Assembly (NCBI GenBank): GCA_036971475.1
Contig: JBAIZL010000007.1
Location: 28,801,447 to 28,865,446, forward strand
DNA length: 64,000 bases
Direction: 5' to 3'
Source: Prosapia bicincta
Taxonomy: Eukaryota; Arthropoda; Insecta; Hemiptera; Cercopidae
Part shown: positions 22,830-39,300 of the stretch, piece by piece
Position numbering within the stretch: position 1 is the first letter of the stretch
Layout: the number at the start of each line of letters is the position of its first letter
Translations under genes and position numbers: made by a program
Notes under the pieces: generated by a model
The model's input: the letters and a program-made list of their open reading frames with translations, nothing else
What the model was told of the DNA's origin: nothing
Databases searched by the model: none

Positions 22830-25800
22830 ATGTTGACTCTATCAAACATACCTTCACATCAGTTACTTTATTATGATGTTGACTCTACTACTGACTTTCT
22901 TGACATAATCCACTTCAATATAGTGTTGACTCTATCAATCATTCCTTCACATCAGTTGCTTCAATATGATGTTGACTCTACTACCTTCATTCTTTACATA
23001 ATCCACTTCAATATGATATTGACTCGACTACTAACAGTCTTGACATAATCCACTTCAATATGATATTGACTCACCTACTCACATTCTTGACATAATCCTG
23101 TTCAATATAATGTTGACTATATCAATCATTCCTTCACATCAGTTGCTTCAATATGGTGTTGACTCTACTAATGTCACTCTTGACATAATCCACTTCAATA
23201 TGATGTTGACTCTACTACTGACATTCTTGACATAATCCACTTCAATATAATGTTGACTCTATCAAACATTCCTTCACATCAGTTGCTTCAATATGATATT
23301 GACTCTACTACTGACATTCTTGACATAATCCCCTTCAATATAATGTTGATTCTATCAATCATTCCTTCACATCAGTTGCTTCAATATGGTGTTGACTCTA
23401 CTACTTTTACGCTTTACATAATCCACTTCAATATGATATTGACTCTACTACTGACATTTTTGACATAATCCACTTCAATATAATGTTGACTCTATCAATC
23501 ATTCCTTCACATCAGTTGCTTCAATATGATGTTGACTCTACTACTTTCACTCTTTACATAATCCACTTCAATATGATGTTGACTTTAGTACTGTCATTCT
23601 TGACATAATCCAATTCAATATGATATTTACTCTACTACTCACATTCTTGACATATTCCACTTCAATATAATGTTGACTCTATCAATCATTTCTTCACATC
23701 AGTTCCTTCAATATGATGTTGACTCTACTACTGACATTCTTAACAAAATCCACTTCAATATAATGTTGACTCTATCAATCATACCATCCCATCAGTTGCT
23801 TCAATATGATGTTGACTCTACTAATTTTTAGTCTTTACATAATCCACTTCAATATGATGTTGACTCTACTACTGACATTCTTGACATAATCCACTTCAAT
23901 ATGATGTTGACTCTACTACTGACATTCTTGACCTAATCCACTTCAATATAATGTTGACTCTATCAAACATTCCTTCACATCAGTTACTTTATTATGATGT
24001 TGACTCTACTACTGACTTTCTTGACATAATCCACTTCAATATAGTGTTGACTCTATCAATCATTCCTTCACATCAGTTGCTTCAATATGATGTTGACTCT
24101 ACTACCTTCATTCTTTACATAATCCACTTCAATATGATATTGACTCGACTACTAACAGTCTTGACATAATCCACTTCAATATCATATTGACTCACCTACT
24201 CACATTCTTGACATAATCCTGTTCAATATAATGTTGACTATATCAATCATTCCTTCACATCAGTTGCTTCAATATGGTGTTGACTCTACTAATGTCACTC
24301 TTGACATAATCCACTTCAATATGATGTTGACTCTACTACTGACATTCTTGACATAATCCACTTCAATATAATGTTGACTCTATCAAACATTCCTTCACAT
24401 CAGTTGCTTCAATATGATATTGACTCTACTACTGACATTCTTGACATAATCCACTTCAATATAATGTTGATTCTATCAATCATTCCTTCACATCAGTTGC
24501 TTCAATATGATGGTGACTCTACTACTTTTACGCTTTACATAATCCACTTCAATATGATATTGACTCTACTACTGACATTTTTGACATAATCCACTTCAAT
24601 ATAATGTTGACTCTATCAATTATTCCTTCACATCAGTTGCTTCAATATGATGTTGACTCTACTACTTTCACTCTTTACATAATCCACTTCAATATGATGT
24701 TGACTTTAGTACTGTCATTCTTGACATAATCCACTTCAATATGATATTTACTCTACTACTCACATTCTTGACATATTCCACTTCAATATAATGTTGACTC
24801 TATCAATCATTTCTTCACATCAGTTCCTTCAATATGATGTTGACTCTACTACTGACATTCTTAACAAAATCCACTTCAATATAATGTTGACTCTATCAAT
24901 CATACCATCCCATCAGTTGCTTCAATATGATGTTGACTCTACTAATTTTTAGTCTTTACATAATCCACTTCAATATGATGTTGACTCTACTACTGACATT
25001 CTTGACATAATCCACTTCAACATAATGTTACTCTATCAAACATTCCTTCACATCATTTGCTTCAATATGATGTTTACTCTACTACTTTTACTCTTTACAT
25101 AATCCACTTCAAAATGGTGTTGACTCTACTACCGACATTCTTGACATAATCCACTTCAACATAATGTCACTCTATCAAACATTCCTTCACATCAGTTGCT
25201 TCAATATGATGTTGACTCTACTACTTTCACTCTTTACATAATCCACTTCAATATGATATTGACTCTAATACTAACATTCTTGACATAATTCACTTCAATA
25301 TGATATTGACTCTACTACTTACATTCTTGACATAATCCTGTTCAATATAATGTTGAATATATCAATCATTCCTTCACATCAGTTGCTTCAATATGATGTT
25401 AATTCTACTACTGTCACTCTTGACATAATCCAATTCAATATGATGTTGACTTTATTAATGTCATTCTTGACATAATCCACTTCAATATGATATTTACTCA
25501 ACTACTCACATTCTTGACATATTCCACTTCCATATAATGTTGACTCTATCAATCATTCCTTCATATCAGTTGCTTCAAAATGATGTTGACTCTACTACTG
25601 ACATTCTTGACATAATCCACTTCAATATAATGTTGACTCTAATGAACATTCCTTCACATCAGTTCCTTCAATATGATGTTGACTCTACTACTTTCACACT
25701 TTACATAATCCACTTCAATATAATGTTGACTCTACTACTGACATTCTTGACTTAATCCACTTTAATATAATGTTACTCTATCAAACATATCCTTCAGATC

Positions 25801-28136
25801 AGTTGCTTCAATATGAGGTTGACTCTACTACTTTCACTCTTTACATAATCTACTTCAATATGATATTGACTCTACTACTATCATTCTTGACATAACCCAC
25901 TTCAATATGATATTAACTCTACTACTCACATTCTTGACATTATCCACTTCAATATAACGTTGACTCTATCAAACATTCCTTGCCATCATTTGTTTCAATA
26001 TGATGTTGACTCTACTACTTTCACTCTTTACATAATCCACTTCAATATGGTGTTGACTCTACTACTCACATTCTTGACATAATCCTGTTCAATATAATGT
26101 TGACTATATCAATCATTCCTTCACATCGGTTGCTTCAATATGATGTTGACTCTACTACTTTCACTCTGTACATAATCCACTTCAATATGATGTTGACTCT
26201 ACTACTCACATTCTTGACATAATCCACTTTAATATGATATTAACTCTACTACTTACATTCTTGATATTATCCACTTCAATATAATGTTGGCTCTATCAAT
26301 CATTCCTTCACATCAGTTGCTTCAATATGATGTTGACTCTACTACTGTCACTCTTGACATAATCCACTTCAATATGTTGTTGACTCTACTACCGACATTC
26401 TTGACATAATCCACTTCAATATAATGTTACTCTATCAATCATTCCTTCACATCAGTTGCTTCAATATGATGTTGACTCTACTACTTTCACTCTTTACATA
26501 ATCCACTTCAATATAAGGTTGACTCTACTACTGACATTCTTGACATAATCCACTTTAATATAATGTTACTCTATCAAACATATCCTTCAGATCAGTTGCT
26601 TCAATATGAGGTTGACTCTACTACTTTCGCTCTTCACATAATCCACTTCAATATCATATTGACTCTACTACTAACATTCTTGACATAATCCACTTCAATA
26701 TGATATTGACTCTACTACTCCCATTCTTGACATACTTCACTTCAATATGATATTGACTCTACTACTCACATTCTTGACATAATACTGTTCAATATAATGT
26801 TGACTATATCAATCATTCCTTCACATCAGTTGCTTCAATATGATGTTAATTCTACTACTGTCACTCTTGAAATAATCCATTTCAAAATGATGTTGACTTT
26901 AGTACTGTCACTCTTAACAAATCCACCTTAATATGATATTTACTCTACTACTCACATTCTTGACATATTCCACTTCAATATAATGTTGACTCTATCAATC
27001 ATTCCTTCATATCAGTTCCTTCAATATGATGTTGACTCCACTACTTTCACTCTTTACATAATCCACTTCAATATGATATTGACTCTACTACTTTCACTCT
27101 TTACATAATCCACTTCAATATAATGTTGACTCTAATACTAACATTCTTGACATAATCCACTTCAATATGATATTTACTCTACTACTCACATTCTTGACAT
27201 ATTCCACTTCAATATAATGTTGACCCTATCAATCATTTCTTCACATCAGTTCCTTCAATATGATGTTGACTCTACTACTGACATTCTTAACAAAATCCAC
27301 TTCAATATAATGTTGACTCTATCAATCATACCATCCCATCAGTTGCTTCAATATGATGTTGACTCTACTAATTTTTAGTCTTTACATAATCCACTTCAAT
27401 ATGATGTTGACTCTACTACTGACATTCTTGACATAATCCACTTCAATATGATGTTGACTCTACTACTGACATTCTTGACCTAATCCACTTCAATATAATG
27501 TTGACTCTATCAAACATTCCTTCACATCAGTTACTTTATTATGATGTTGACTCTACTACTGACTTTCTTGACATAATCCACTTCAATATAGTGTTGACTC
27601 TATCAATCATTCCTTCACATCAGTTGCTTCAATATGATGTTGACTCTACTACCTTCATTCTTTACATAATCCACTTCAATATGATATTGACTCGACTACT
27701 AACAGTCTTGACATAATCCACTTCAATATGATATTGACTCACCTACTCACATTCTTGACATAATCCTGTTCAATATAATGTTGACTATATCAATCATTCC
27801 TTCACATCAGTTGCTTCAATATGGTGTTGACTCTACTAATGTCACTCTTGACATAATCCACTTCAATATGATGTTGACTCTACTACTGACATTCTTGACA
27901 TAATCCACTTCAATATAATGTTGACTCTATCAAACATTCCTTCACATCAGTTGCTTCAATATGATATTGACTCTACTACTGACATTCTTGACATAATCCA
28001 CTTCAATATAATGTTGATTCTATCAATAATTCCTTCACATCAGTTGCTTCAATATGATGGTGACTCTACTACTTTTACGCTTTACATAATCCACTTCAAT
28101 ATGATATTGACTCTACTACTGACATTTTTGACATAA
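22830..28136. repeat. Higher-order repeats (about 1,121 and 3,547 bp) in the 46/47-bp satellite
   Basis: The segments at 22,830-23,048, 23,951-24,169 and 27,498-27,716 translate identically, and the segment 420 bases after each also recurs (23,250, 24,371, 27,918) with few differences. The spacings are 1,121 bases (24 monomers) and 3,547 bases (76 monomers). Rare variants such as TGACTCGACTACTAACAGTC recur at the same offset, which shows block duplication and not independent convergence. Confidence 0.8.
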
Positions 28137-31100
28137 TCCACTTCAATATAATGTTGACTCTATCAATTATTCCTTCACATCAGTTGCTTCAATATGATGT
28201 TGACTCTACTACTTTCACTCTTTACATAATCCACTTCAATATGATGTTGACTTTAGTACTGTCATTCTTGACATAATCCACTTCAATATGATATTTACTC
28301 TACTACTCACATTCTTGACATATTCCACTTCAATATAATGTTGACTCTATCAATCATTTCTTCACATCAGTTCCTTCAATATGATGTTGACTCTACTACT
28401 GACATTCTTAACAAAATCCACTTCAATATAATGTTGACTCTATCAATCATACCATCCCATCAGTTGCTTCAATATGATGTTGACTCTACTAATTTTTAGT
28501 CTTTACATAATCCACTTCAATATGATGTTGACTCTACTACTGACATTCTTGACATAATCCACTTCAACATAATGTTACTCTATCAAACATTCCTTCACAT
28601 CAGTTGCTTCAATATGATGTTGACTGTACTACTTTCAGTCTTTACATAATCCACTTCAATATTATATTGACTCTACTACTAACATTCTTGACATAATTCA
28701 CTTCAATATAATGTTGACTCTATCAAACATTCTTTCACATCATTTGCTTCAATATGATGTTTACTCTACTACTTTTACTCTTTACATAATCCACTTCAAA
28801 ATGGTGTTGACTCTACTACCGACATTCTTGACATAATCCACTTCAACATAATGTCACTCTATCAAACATTCCTTCACATCAGTTGCTTCAATATGATGTT
28901 GACTCTACTACTTTCACTCTTTACATAATCCACTTCAATATGATATTGACTCTAATACTAACATTCTTGACATAATTCACTTCAATATGATATTGACTCT
29001 ACTACTTACATTCTTGACATAATCCTGTTCAATATAATGTTGAATATATCAATCATTCCTTCACATCAGTTGCTTCAATATGATGTTAATTCTACTACTG
29101 TCACTCTTGACATAATCCAATTCAATATGATGTTGACTTTATTAATGTCATTCTTGACATAATCCACTTCAATATGATATTTACTCAACTACTCACATTC
29201 TTGACATATTCCACTTCCATATAATGTTGACTCTATCAATCATTCCTTCATATCAGTTGCTTCAAAATGATGTTGACTCTACTACTGACATTCTTGACAT
29301 AATCCACTTCAATATAATGTTGACTCTAATGAACATTCCTTCACATCAGTTCCTTCAATATGATGTTGACTCTACTACTTTCACACTTTACATAATCCAC
29401 TTCAATATAATGTTGACTCTACTACTGACATTCTTGACTTAATCCACTTTAATATAATGTTACTCTATCAAACATATCCTTCAGATCAGTTGCTTCAATA
29501 TGAGGTTGACTCTACTACTTTCACTCTTTACATAATCTACTTCATTATGATATTGACTCTACTACTATCATTCTTGACATAACCCACTTCAATATGATAC
29601 TAACTCTACTACTCACATTCTTGTCATTATCCACTTCAATATAACGTTGACTCTATCAAACATTCCTTGCCATCATTTGTTTCAATATGATGTTGACTCT
29701 ACTACTTTCACTCTTTACATAATCCACTTCAATATGGTGTTGACTCTACTACTCACATTCTTGACATAATCCTGTTCAATATAATGTTGACTATATCAAT
29801 CATTCCTTCACATCGGTTGCTTCAATATGATGTTGACTCTACTACTTTCACTCTGTACATAATCCACTTCAATATGATGTTGACTCTACTACTCACATTC
29901 TTGACATAATCCACTTTAATATGATATTAACTCTACTACTTACATTCTTGATATTATCCACTTCAATATAATGTTGGCTCTATCAATCATTCCTTCACAT
30001 CAGTTGCTTCAATATGATGTTGACTCTACTACTGTCACTCTTGACATAATCCACTTCAATATGTTGTTGACTCTACTACCGACATTCTTGACATAATCCA
30101 CTTCAATATAATGTTACTCTATCAATCATTCCTTCACATCAGTTGCTTCAATATGATGTTGACTCTACTACTTTCACTCTTTACATAATCCACTTCAATA
30201 TAAGGTTGACTCTACTACTGACATTCTTGACATAATCCACTTTAATATAATGTTACTCTATCAAACATATCCTTCAGATCAGTTGCTTCAATATGAGGTT
30301 GACTCTACTACTTTCGCTCTTCACATAATCCACTTCAATATCATATTGACTCTACTACTAACATTCTTGACATAATCCACTTCAATATGATATTGACTCT
30401 ACTACTCCCATTCTTGACATAATTCACTTCAATATGATATTGACTCTACTACTCACATTCTTGACATAATACTGTTCAATATAATGTTGACTATATCAAT
30501 CATTCCTTCACATCAGTTGCTTCAATATGATGTTAATTCTACTACTGTCACTCTTGACATAATCCATTTCAAAATGATGTTGACTTTAGTACTGTCACTC
30601 TTAACAAATCCACCTTAATATGATATTTACTCTACTACTCACATTCTTGACATATTCCACTTCAATATAATGTTGACTCTATCAATCATTCCTTCATATC
30701 AGTTCCTTCAATATGATGTTGACTCCACTACTTTCACTCTTTACATAATCCACTTCAATATGATATTGACTCTACTACTTTCACTCTTTACATAATCCAC
30801 TTCAATATAATGTTGACTCTAATACTAACATTCTTGACATAATCCACTTCAATATGATATTGACTCTACTACTCACATTCTTGACATAATCCTGTTCAAT
30901 ATAATGTTGACTCTATCAAACATTCCTTCACATCAGTTGCTTAATTATGATGTTGACTCTACTACTGACTTTCTTGACATAATCCACTTCAATATAGTGT
31001 TGACTCTATCAATCATTCCTTCACATCAGTGGCTTCAATATGATGTTGACTCTACTACTTTCATTCTTTACATAATCCACTTCAATATATTATTGACTCT

Positions 31101-34100
31101 ACTACTAACAATCTTGACATAATCCACTTCAATATGATATTGACTCTACTACTCACATTCTTGACGTAATCCTGTTCAATATAATGTTGACTATATCAAT
31201 CATTCCTTCACATCAGTTGCTTCAATATGGTGTTGACTCTACTAATGTCACTCTTGACATAATCCACTTCAATATGATGTTTACTCTACTACTGACATTC
31301 TTGACATAATCCACTTCAATATAATGTTGACTCTATCAAACATTCCTTCACATCATTTGCTTCAATATGATGTCGACTCTACTACTTTCAATTTTAACAT
31401 AATCCACTTCAATATAGTGTTGACTCTACTACCGACATTCTTGGCATAATCCACTTCAACATAATGTTACTCTATCAAACATTCCTTCACATCAGTTCCT
31501 TCAATATGATGTTGACACTACTACTTTCATTCTTTACATAATCCACCTCAATATGATATTGACTCTACTACTAACATTCTTGACATAATCCACTTCAATA
31601 TGATATTGACTCTATTACTCCCATTCTTGACATAATTCACTTCAATATGATATTTTCTCTACTACTCACATTCTTGACATATTCCACTTCAATATAATGT
31701 TGACTCTATCAAACATTCCTTCACATCAGTTTCTTCAATATGATATTGACTCTACTACTGACATTCTTGACATAATCCACTTCAATATAATGTGTACTCT
31801 ATCAATCATTCCTTCACATCATTTGCTTCAATATGATGTTGACTCTACTACTTTCACTCTTTACATAATCCACTTCAATATGGTGTTGCTCTACTACTCA
31901 CATTCTTGACATAATCCTGTTCAATATAATGTTACTCTATCAAACATTCCTTCACATCAGTTGCTTTAACTAGATGTTGACTCTACTAATTTCACTCTTT
32001 ATATAATCCACCTCAATATGATATTGACTCTACTACTAACATTCTTGACATAATCCACTTCAATAAGATATTGACTCTACTACTCCCATTCTTGACATAA
32101 CTCACTTCAATATGATATTTACTCTACTACTCACATTCTTGACATAATCCTGTTCAATATAATGTTGACTCTATCAAACATTCCTTCACATCAGTTGCTT
32201 CAATATGATGTTGACTCTACTTTCATTCTTTACATAATCCACTTCAATATGATATTGACTCTACTACTAACAATCTTGACATAATCCACTTCAATATGAT
32301 GTTGACTTTAGTACTGTCATTCTTGACATAATCCACTTCAATATGATATTTACTCTACTACTCACATTCTTGACATATTCCACTTCAATATAATGTTGAC
32401 TCTATCAATCATTCCTTCATATCAGTTGCTTCAAAATGATGTTGACTCTACTACTGACATTCTTGACATAATCCACTTCAATATAATGTTGACTCTATCA
32501 ATCATTCCTTCACATCAGTTGCTTCAATATGATGTTGACTCTACTACTTTCACTCTTTACATAATCCACTTCAATATAATGTTGTCTCTACTACTGACAT
32601 TCTTGACATAATCCACTTTAATATAATGTTACTCTATCAAACATATCCTTCAGATCAGTTGCTTCAATATGAGGTTGACTCTACTACTTTCACTCTTTAC
32701 ATAATCCACTTCAATATGATATTGACTCTACTACTAACATTCTTGACATAACCCACTTCAATATGATATTAACTCTACTACTCACATTCTTGACTATATT
32801 CACTTCAATATAATGTTGACTCTATCGAACATTCCTTCACATCATTTGCTTCAATATGATGTTGACTCTACTACTTTCACTCTTTACATAATCCACTTCA
32901 ATATAATGTTGTCTCTACTACTGACATTCTTGACATAATCCACTTTAATATAATGTTACTCTATCAAACATATCCTTCAGATCAGTTGCTTCAATATGAT
33001 GTTGACTCTACTACTTTCACTCTTTACATAATCCACTTCAATATGATATTGACTCTAATACTAACATTCTTGACATAATTCACTTCAATATGATATTGAC
33101 TCTACTACTTACATTCTTGACATAATCCTGTTCAATATAATGTTGAATATATCAATCATTCCTTCACATCAGTTGCTTCAATATGATGTTAATTCTACTA
33201 CTGTCACTCTTGACATAATCCAATTCAATATGATGTTGACTTTATTAATGTCATTCTTGACATAATCCACTTCAATATGATATTTACTCAACTACTCACA
33301 TTCTTGACATATTCCACTTCCATATAATGTTGACTCTATCAATCATTCCTTCATATCAGTTGCTTCAAAATGATGTTGACTCTACTACTGACATTCTTGA
33401 CATAATCCACTTCAATATAATGTTGACTCTAATGAACATTCCTTCACATCAGTTCCTTCAATATGATGTTGACTCTACTACTTTCACACTTTACATAATC
33501 CACTTCAATATAATGTTGACTCTACTACTGACATTCTTGACTTAATCCACTTTAATATAATGTTACTCTATCAAACATATCCTTCAGATCAGTTGCTTCA
33601 ATATGAGGTTGACTCTACTACTTTCACTCTTTACATAATCTACTTCAATATGATATTGACTCTACTACTATCATTCTTGACATAACCCACTTCAATATGA
33701 TATTAACTCTACTACTCACATTCTTGACATTATCCACTTCAATATAACGTTGACTCTATCAAACATTCCTTCCCATCATTTGTTTCAATATGATGTTGAC
33801 TCTACTACTTTCACTCTTTACATAATCCACTTCAATATAAGGTTGACTCTACTACTGACATTCTTGACATAATCCACTTTAATATAATGTTACTCTATCA
33901 AACATATCCTTCAGATCAGTTGCTTCAATATGAGGTTGACTCTACTACTTTCGCTCTTCACATAATCCACTTCAATATCATATTGACTCTACTACTAACA
34001 TTCTTGACATAATCCACTTCAATATGATATTGACTCTACTACTCCCATTCTTGACATAATTCACTTCAATATGATATTGACTCTACTACTCACATTCTTG

Positions 34101-36341
34101 ACATAATACTGTTCAATATAATGTTGACTATATCAATCATTCCTTCACATCAGTTGCTTCAATATGATGTTAATTCTACTACTGTCACTCTTGACATAAT
34201 CCATTTCAAAATGATGTTGACTTTAGTACTGTCACTCTTAACAAATCCACCTTAATATGATATTTACTCTACTACTCACATTCTTGACATATTCCACTTC
34301 AATATAATGTTGACTCTATCAATCATTCCTTCATATCAGTTCCTTCAATATGATGTTGACTCCACTACTTTCACTCTTTACATAATCCACTTCAATATGA
34401 TATTGACTCTACTACTTTCACTCTTTACATAATCCACTTCAATATAATGTTGACTCTAATACTAACATTCTTGACATAATCCACTTCAATATGATATTGA
34501 CTCTACTACTCACATTCTTGACATAATCCTGTTCAATATAATGTTGACTCTATCAAACATTCCTTCACATCAGTTGCTTAATTATGATGTTGACTCTACT
34601 ACTGACTTTCTTGACATAATCCACTTCAATATAGTGTTGACTCTATCAATCATTCCTTCACATCAGTGGCTTCAATATGATGTTGACTCTACTACTTTCA
34701 TTCTTTACATAATCCACTTCAATATATTATTGACTCTACTACTAACAATCTTGACATAATCCACTTCAATATGATATTGACTCTACTACTCACATTCTTG
34801 ACGTAATCCTGTTCAATATAATGTTGACTATATCAATCATTCCTTCACATCAGTTGCTTCAATATGGTGTTGACTCTACTAATGTCACTCTTGACATAAT
34901 CCACTTCAATATGATGTTTACTCTACTACTGACATTCTTGACATAATCCACTTCAATATAATGTTGACTCTATCAAACATTCCTTCACATCATTTGCTTC
35001 AATATGATGTCGACTCTACTACTTTCAATTTTAACATAATCCACTTCAATATAGTGTTGACTCTACTACCGACATTCTTGGCATAATCCACTTCAACATA
35101 ATGTTACTCTATCAAACATTCCTTCACATCAGTTCCTTCAATATGATGTTGACTCTACTACTTTCATTCTTTACATAATCCACCTCAATATGATATTGAC
35201 TCTACTACTAACATTCTTGACATAATCCACTTCAATATGATATTGACTCTATTACTCCCATTCTTGACATAATTCACTTCAATATGATATTTTCTCTACT
35301 ACTCACATTCTTGACATATTCCACTTCAATATAATGTTGACTCTATCAAACATTCCTTCACATCAGTTTCTTCAATATGATATTGACTCTACTACTGACA
35401 TTCTTGACATAATCCACTTCAATATAATGTTGACTCTATCAATCATTCCTTCACATCATTTGCTTCAATATGATGTTGACTCTACTACTTTCACTCTTTA
35501 CATAATCCACTTCAATATGGTGTTGCTCTACTACTCACATTCTTGACATAATCCTGTTCAATATAATGTTACTCTATCAAACATTCCTTCACATCAGTTG
35601 CTTTAACTAGATGTTGACTCTACTAATTTCACTCTTTATATAATCCACCTCAATATGATATTGACTCTACTACTAACATTCTTGACATAATCCACTTCAA
35701 TAAGATATTGACTCTACTACTCCCATTCTTGACATAACTCACTTCAATATGATATTTATTCTACTACTCACATTCTTGACATAATCCTGTTCAATATAAT
35801 GTTGACTCTATCAAACATTCCTTCACATCAGTTGCTTTATTATGATGTTGACTCTTTTACTGACTTTCTTGACATAATCCACTTCAATATAGTGTTGACT
35901 CTATCAATCATTCCTTCACATCAGTTGCTTCAATATGATGTTGACTCTACTTTCATTCTTTACATAATCCACTTCAATATGATATTGACTCTACTACTAA
36001 CAATCTTGACATAATCCACTTCAATATGATGTTGACTTTAGTACTGTCATTCTTGACATAATCCACTTCAATATGATATTTACTCTACTACTCACATTCT
36101 TGACATATTCCACTTCAATATAATGTTGACTCTATCAATCATTCCTTCATATCAGTTGCTTCAAAATGATGTTGACTCTACTACTGACATTCTTGACATA
36201 ATCCACTTCAATATAATGTTGACTCTATCAATCATTCCTTCACATCAGTTGCTTCAATATGATGTTGACTCTACTACTTTCACTCTTTACATAATCCACT
36301 TCAATATAATGTTGTCTCTACTACTGACATTCTTGACATAA
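25537..36341. repeat. Further higher-order repeats (about 3,687, 4,103, 3,637 and 3,730 bp) in the 46/47-bp satellite
   Basis: Blocks at 25,537, 29,224 and 33,327 translate identically (offsets 3,687 and 4,103). Blocks at 30,904 and 34,541, and at 31,697 and 35,334, share an offset of 3,637. Blocks at 32,393 and 36,123 share 3,730. Differences between long copies are sparse, for example GTACTCTATC against TTGACTCTATC near 31,795 and 35,430. The offsets are multiples of about 46.7 (78-88 monomers). Confidence 0.75.
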
Positions 36342-39300
36342 TCCACTTTAATATAATGTTACTCTATCAAACATATCCTTCTGATCAGTTGCTTCAATAT
36401 GAGGTTGACTCTACTACTTTCACTCTTTACATAAACCACTTCAATATGATATTGACTCTACTACTAACATTCTTGACATAGCCCACTTCAATATGATATT
36501 AACTCTACTACTCACATTCTTGACATTATCCACTTCAATATAATGTTGACTCTATCGAACATTCCTTCACATCATTTGCTTCAATATGATGTTGACTCTA
36601 CTACTTTCACTCTTTACATAATCCACTTCAATATGGTGTTGACTCTACTACTAAAATTCTTGACATAATCCACTTCAATATGATATTGACTCTACTACTC
36701 CCATTCTTGACATAATTCACTTCAATATGATTTTTACTCTACTACTCACATTCTTGACATAATCCTGTTCAATATAATGTTACTCTATCAAACATTCCTT
36801 CACATCAGTTGCTTCAACTAGATGTTGACTCTACTAATTTCACTCTTTACATAATCCACCTCAATATGATATTGACTCTACTACTAAAATTCTTGACATA
36901 ATCCACTTCAATATGATATTGACTCTACTACTCCCATTCTTGACATAATTCACTTCAATATGATATTTACTCTACTACTCACATTCTTGACATAATCCTG
37001 TTCAATATAATGTTGACTCTATCAAACATTCCTTCACATCAGTTGCTTTATTATGATGTTGACTCTACTACTGACTTTCTTGACATAATCCACTTCAATA
37101 TAGTGTTGACTCTATCAATCATTCCTTCACATCAGTTGCTTCAATATGATGTTGACTCTACTACTTTCATTCTTTACATAATCCACTTCAATATGATATT
37201 GACTAAACTACTAACAATCTTGACATAATCCACTTCAATATGATATTGACTCTACTACTCACATTCTTGACATAATCCTGTTCAATATAATGTTGACTAT
37301 ATCAATCATTCCTTCACATCAGTTGCTTCAATATGGTGTTGACTCTACTAATGTCACTCTTTACATAATCCACTTCAATATGATGTTGACTCTACAACTG
37401 ACATTCTTGACATAATCCACTTCAATATGATGTTGACTTTACTACTGACATTCTTGACATAATCCACTTCAATATAATGTTGACTCTATCAAACATTCCT
37501 TCACATCAGTTGCTTTATTATGATGTTGACTCTACTACTGACTTTCTTGACATAATCCACTTCAATATAGTGTTGACTCTATCAATCATTCCTTCACATC
37601 AGTTGCTTTAATATGGTGTTGACTCTACTAATGTCACTCTTGACATAATCCACTTCAATATAATGTTGACTCTACTACTCACATTCTTGATATAATCCTG
37701 TTCAATATAATGTTGACTATATCAAACATTCCTTCACATCATTTGCTTCAATATGATGTTGACTCTACTACTTTCACTCTTTACATAATCCACTTCAATA
37801 TGATATTGACTCTACTACTCACATTCTTGACATAATCCTGTTCAATATAATGTTGACTCTATCAAATATTCCTTCACATCAGTTGCTTTATTATGATGTT
37901 GACTCTACTACTGACTTTCTTGACATAATCCACTTCAATATAGTGTTGACTCTATCAATCATTCCTTCACATCAGTGGCTTCAATATGATGTTGACTCTA
38001 CTACTTTCATTCTTTACATAATCCACTTCAATATGATATTGACTCTACTACTAACAATCTTGACATAATCCACTTCAATATGATATTGACTCTACTACTC
38101 ACATTCTTGACGTAATCCTGTTCAATATAATGTTGACTATATCAATCATTCCTTCACATCAGTTGCTTCAATATGGTGTTGACTCTACTAATGTCACTCT
38201 TGACATAATCCACTTCAATATGATGTTTACTCTACTACTCACATTCTTGACATTATCCACTTCAATATAATGTTGACTCTATCAAACATTCCTTCATATC
38301 ATTTGCTTCAATATGATGTCGACTCTACTACTTTCAATCTTAACATAATCCACTTCAATATAGTGTTGACTCTACTACCGACATTCTTGGCATAATCCAC
38401 TTCAACATAATGTTACTCTATCAAACATTCCTTCACATCAGTTGCTTCAATATGATGTTGACTCTACTACTTTCATTCTTTACATAATCCACCTCAATAT
38501 GATATTGACTCTACTACTAACATTCTTGACATAATCCACTTCAATATGATATTGACTCAACTACTCCCATTCTTGACATAATTCACTTCAATATGTTATT
38601 TACTCTACTACTCACATTCTTGACATAATCCTGTTCAATATAATGTTGACTCTATCAAACATTCCTTCACATCAGTTGCTTTATTATGATGTTGACTCTA
38701 CTACTGACTTTCTTGACATAATCCACTTCAATATAGTGTTGACTCTATCAATCATTCCTTCACATCAGTTGCTTCAATATGATTGCTACTACTTTCATTC
38801 TTCACATAATCCACTTCAATATGATATTGACTCTACTACTAACAATCTTGGCATAATCCACTTCAATATGATATTGACTCTACTACTCACATTCTTGACA
38901 TAATCCTGTTCAATATAATGTTGACTATATCAATCATTCCTTCACATCAGTTGCTTTAATATGGTGTTGACTCTACTAATGTCACTCTTGACATAATCCA
39001 CTTCAATATGATGTTGACTCTACTACTGACATTCTTGACATAATCCACTTTAATATAATGTTGACTCTATCAAACATTCCTTCACATCAGTTGCTTTATT
39101 ATGATGTTGACTCTACTACTGACTTTCTTGACATAATCCACTTCAATATAGTGTTGACTCTATCAATCATTCCTTCACATCAGTTGCTTCAATATGATGT
39201 TGACTCTACTACTTTCATTCTTTACATAATCCACTTCAATATGATATTGACTCTACTACTAACATTCTTGACATAACCCACTTCAATATGATATTATCTC

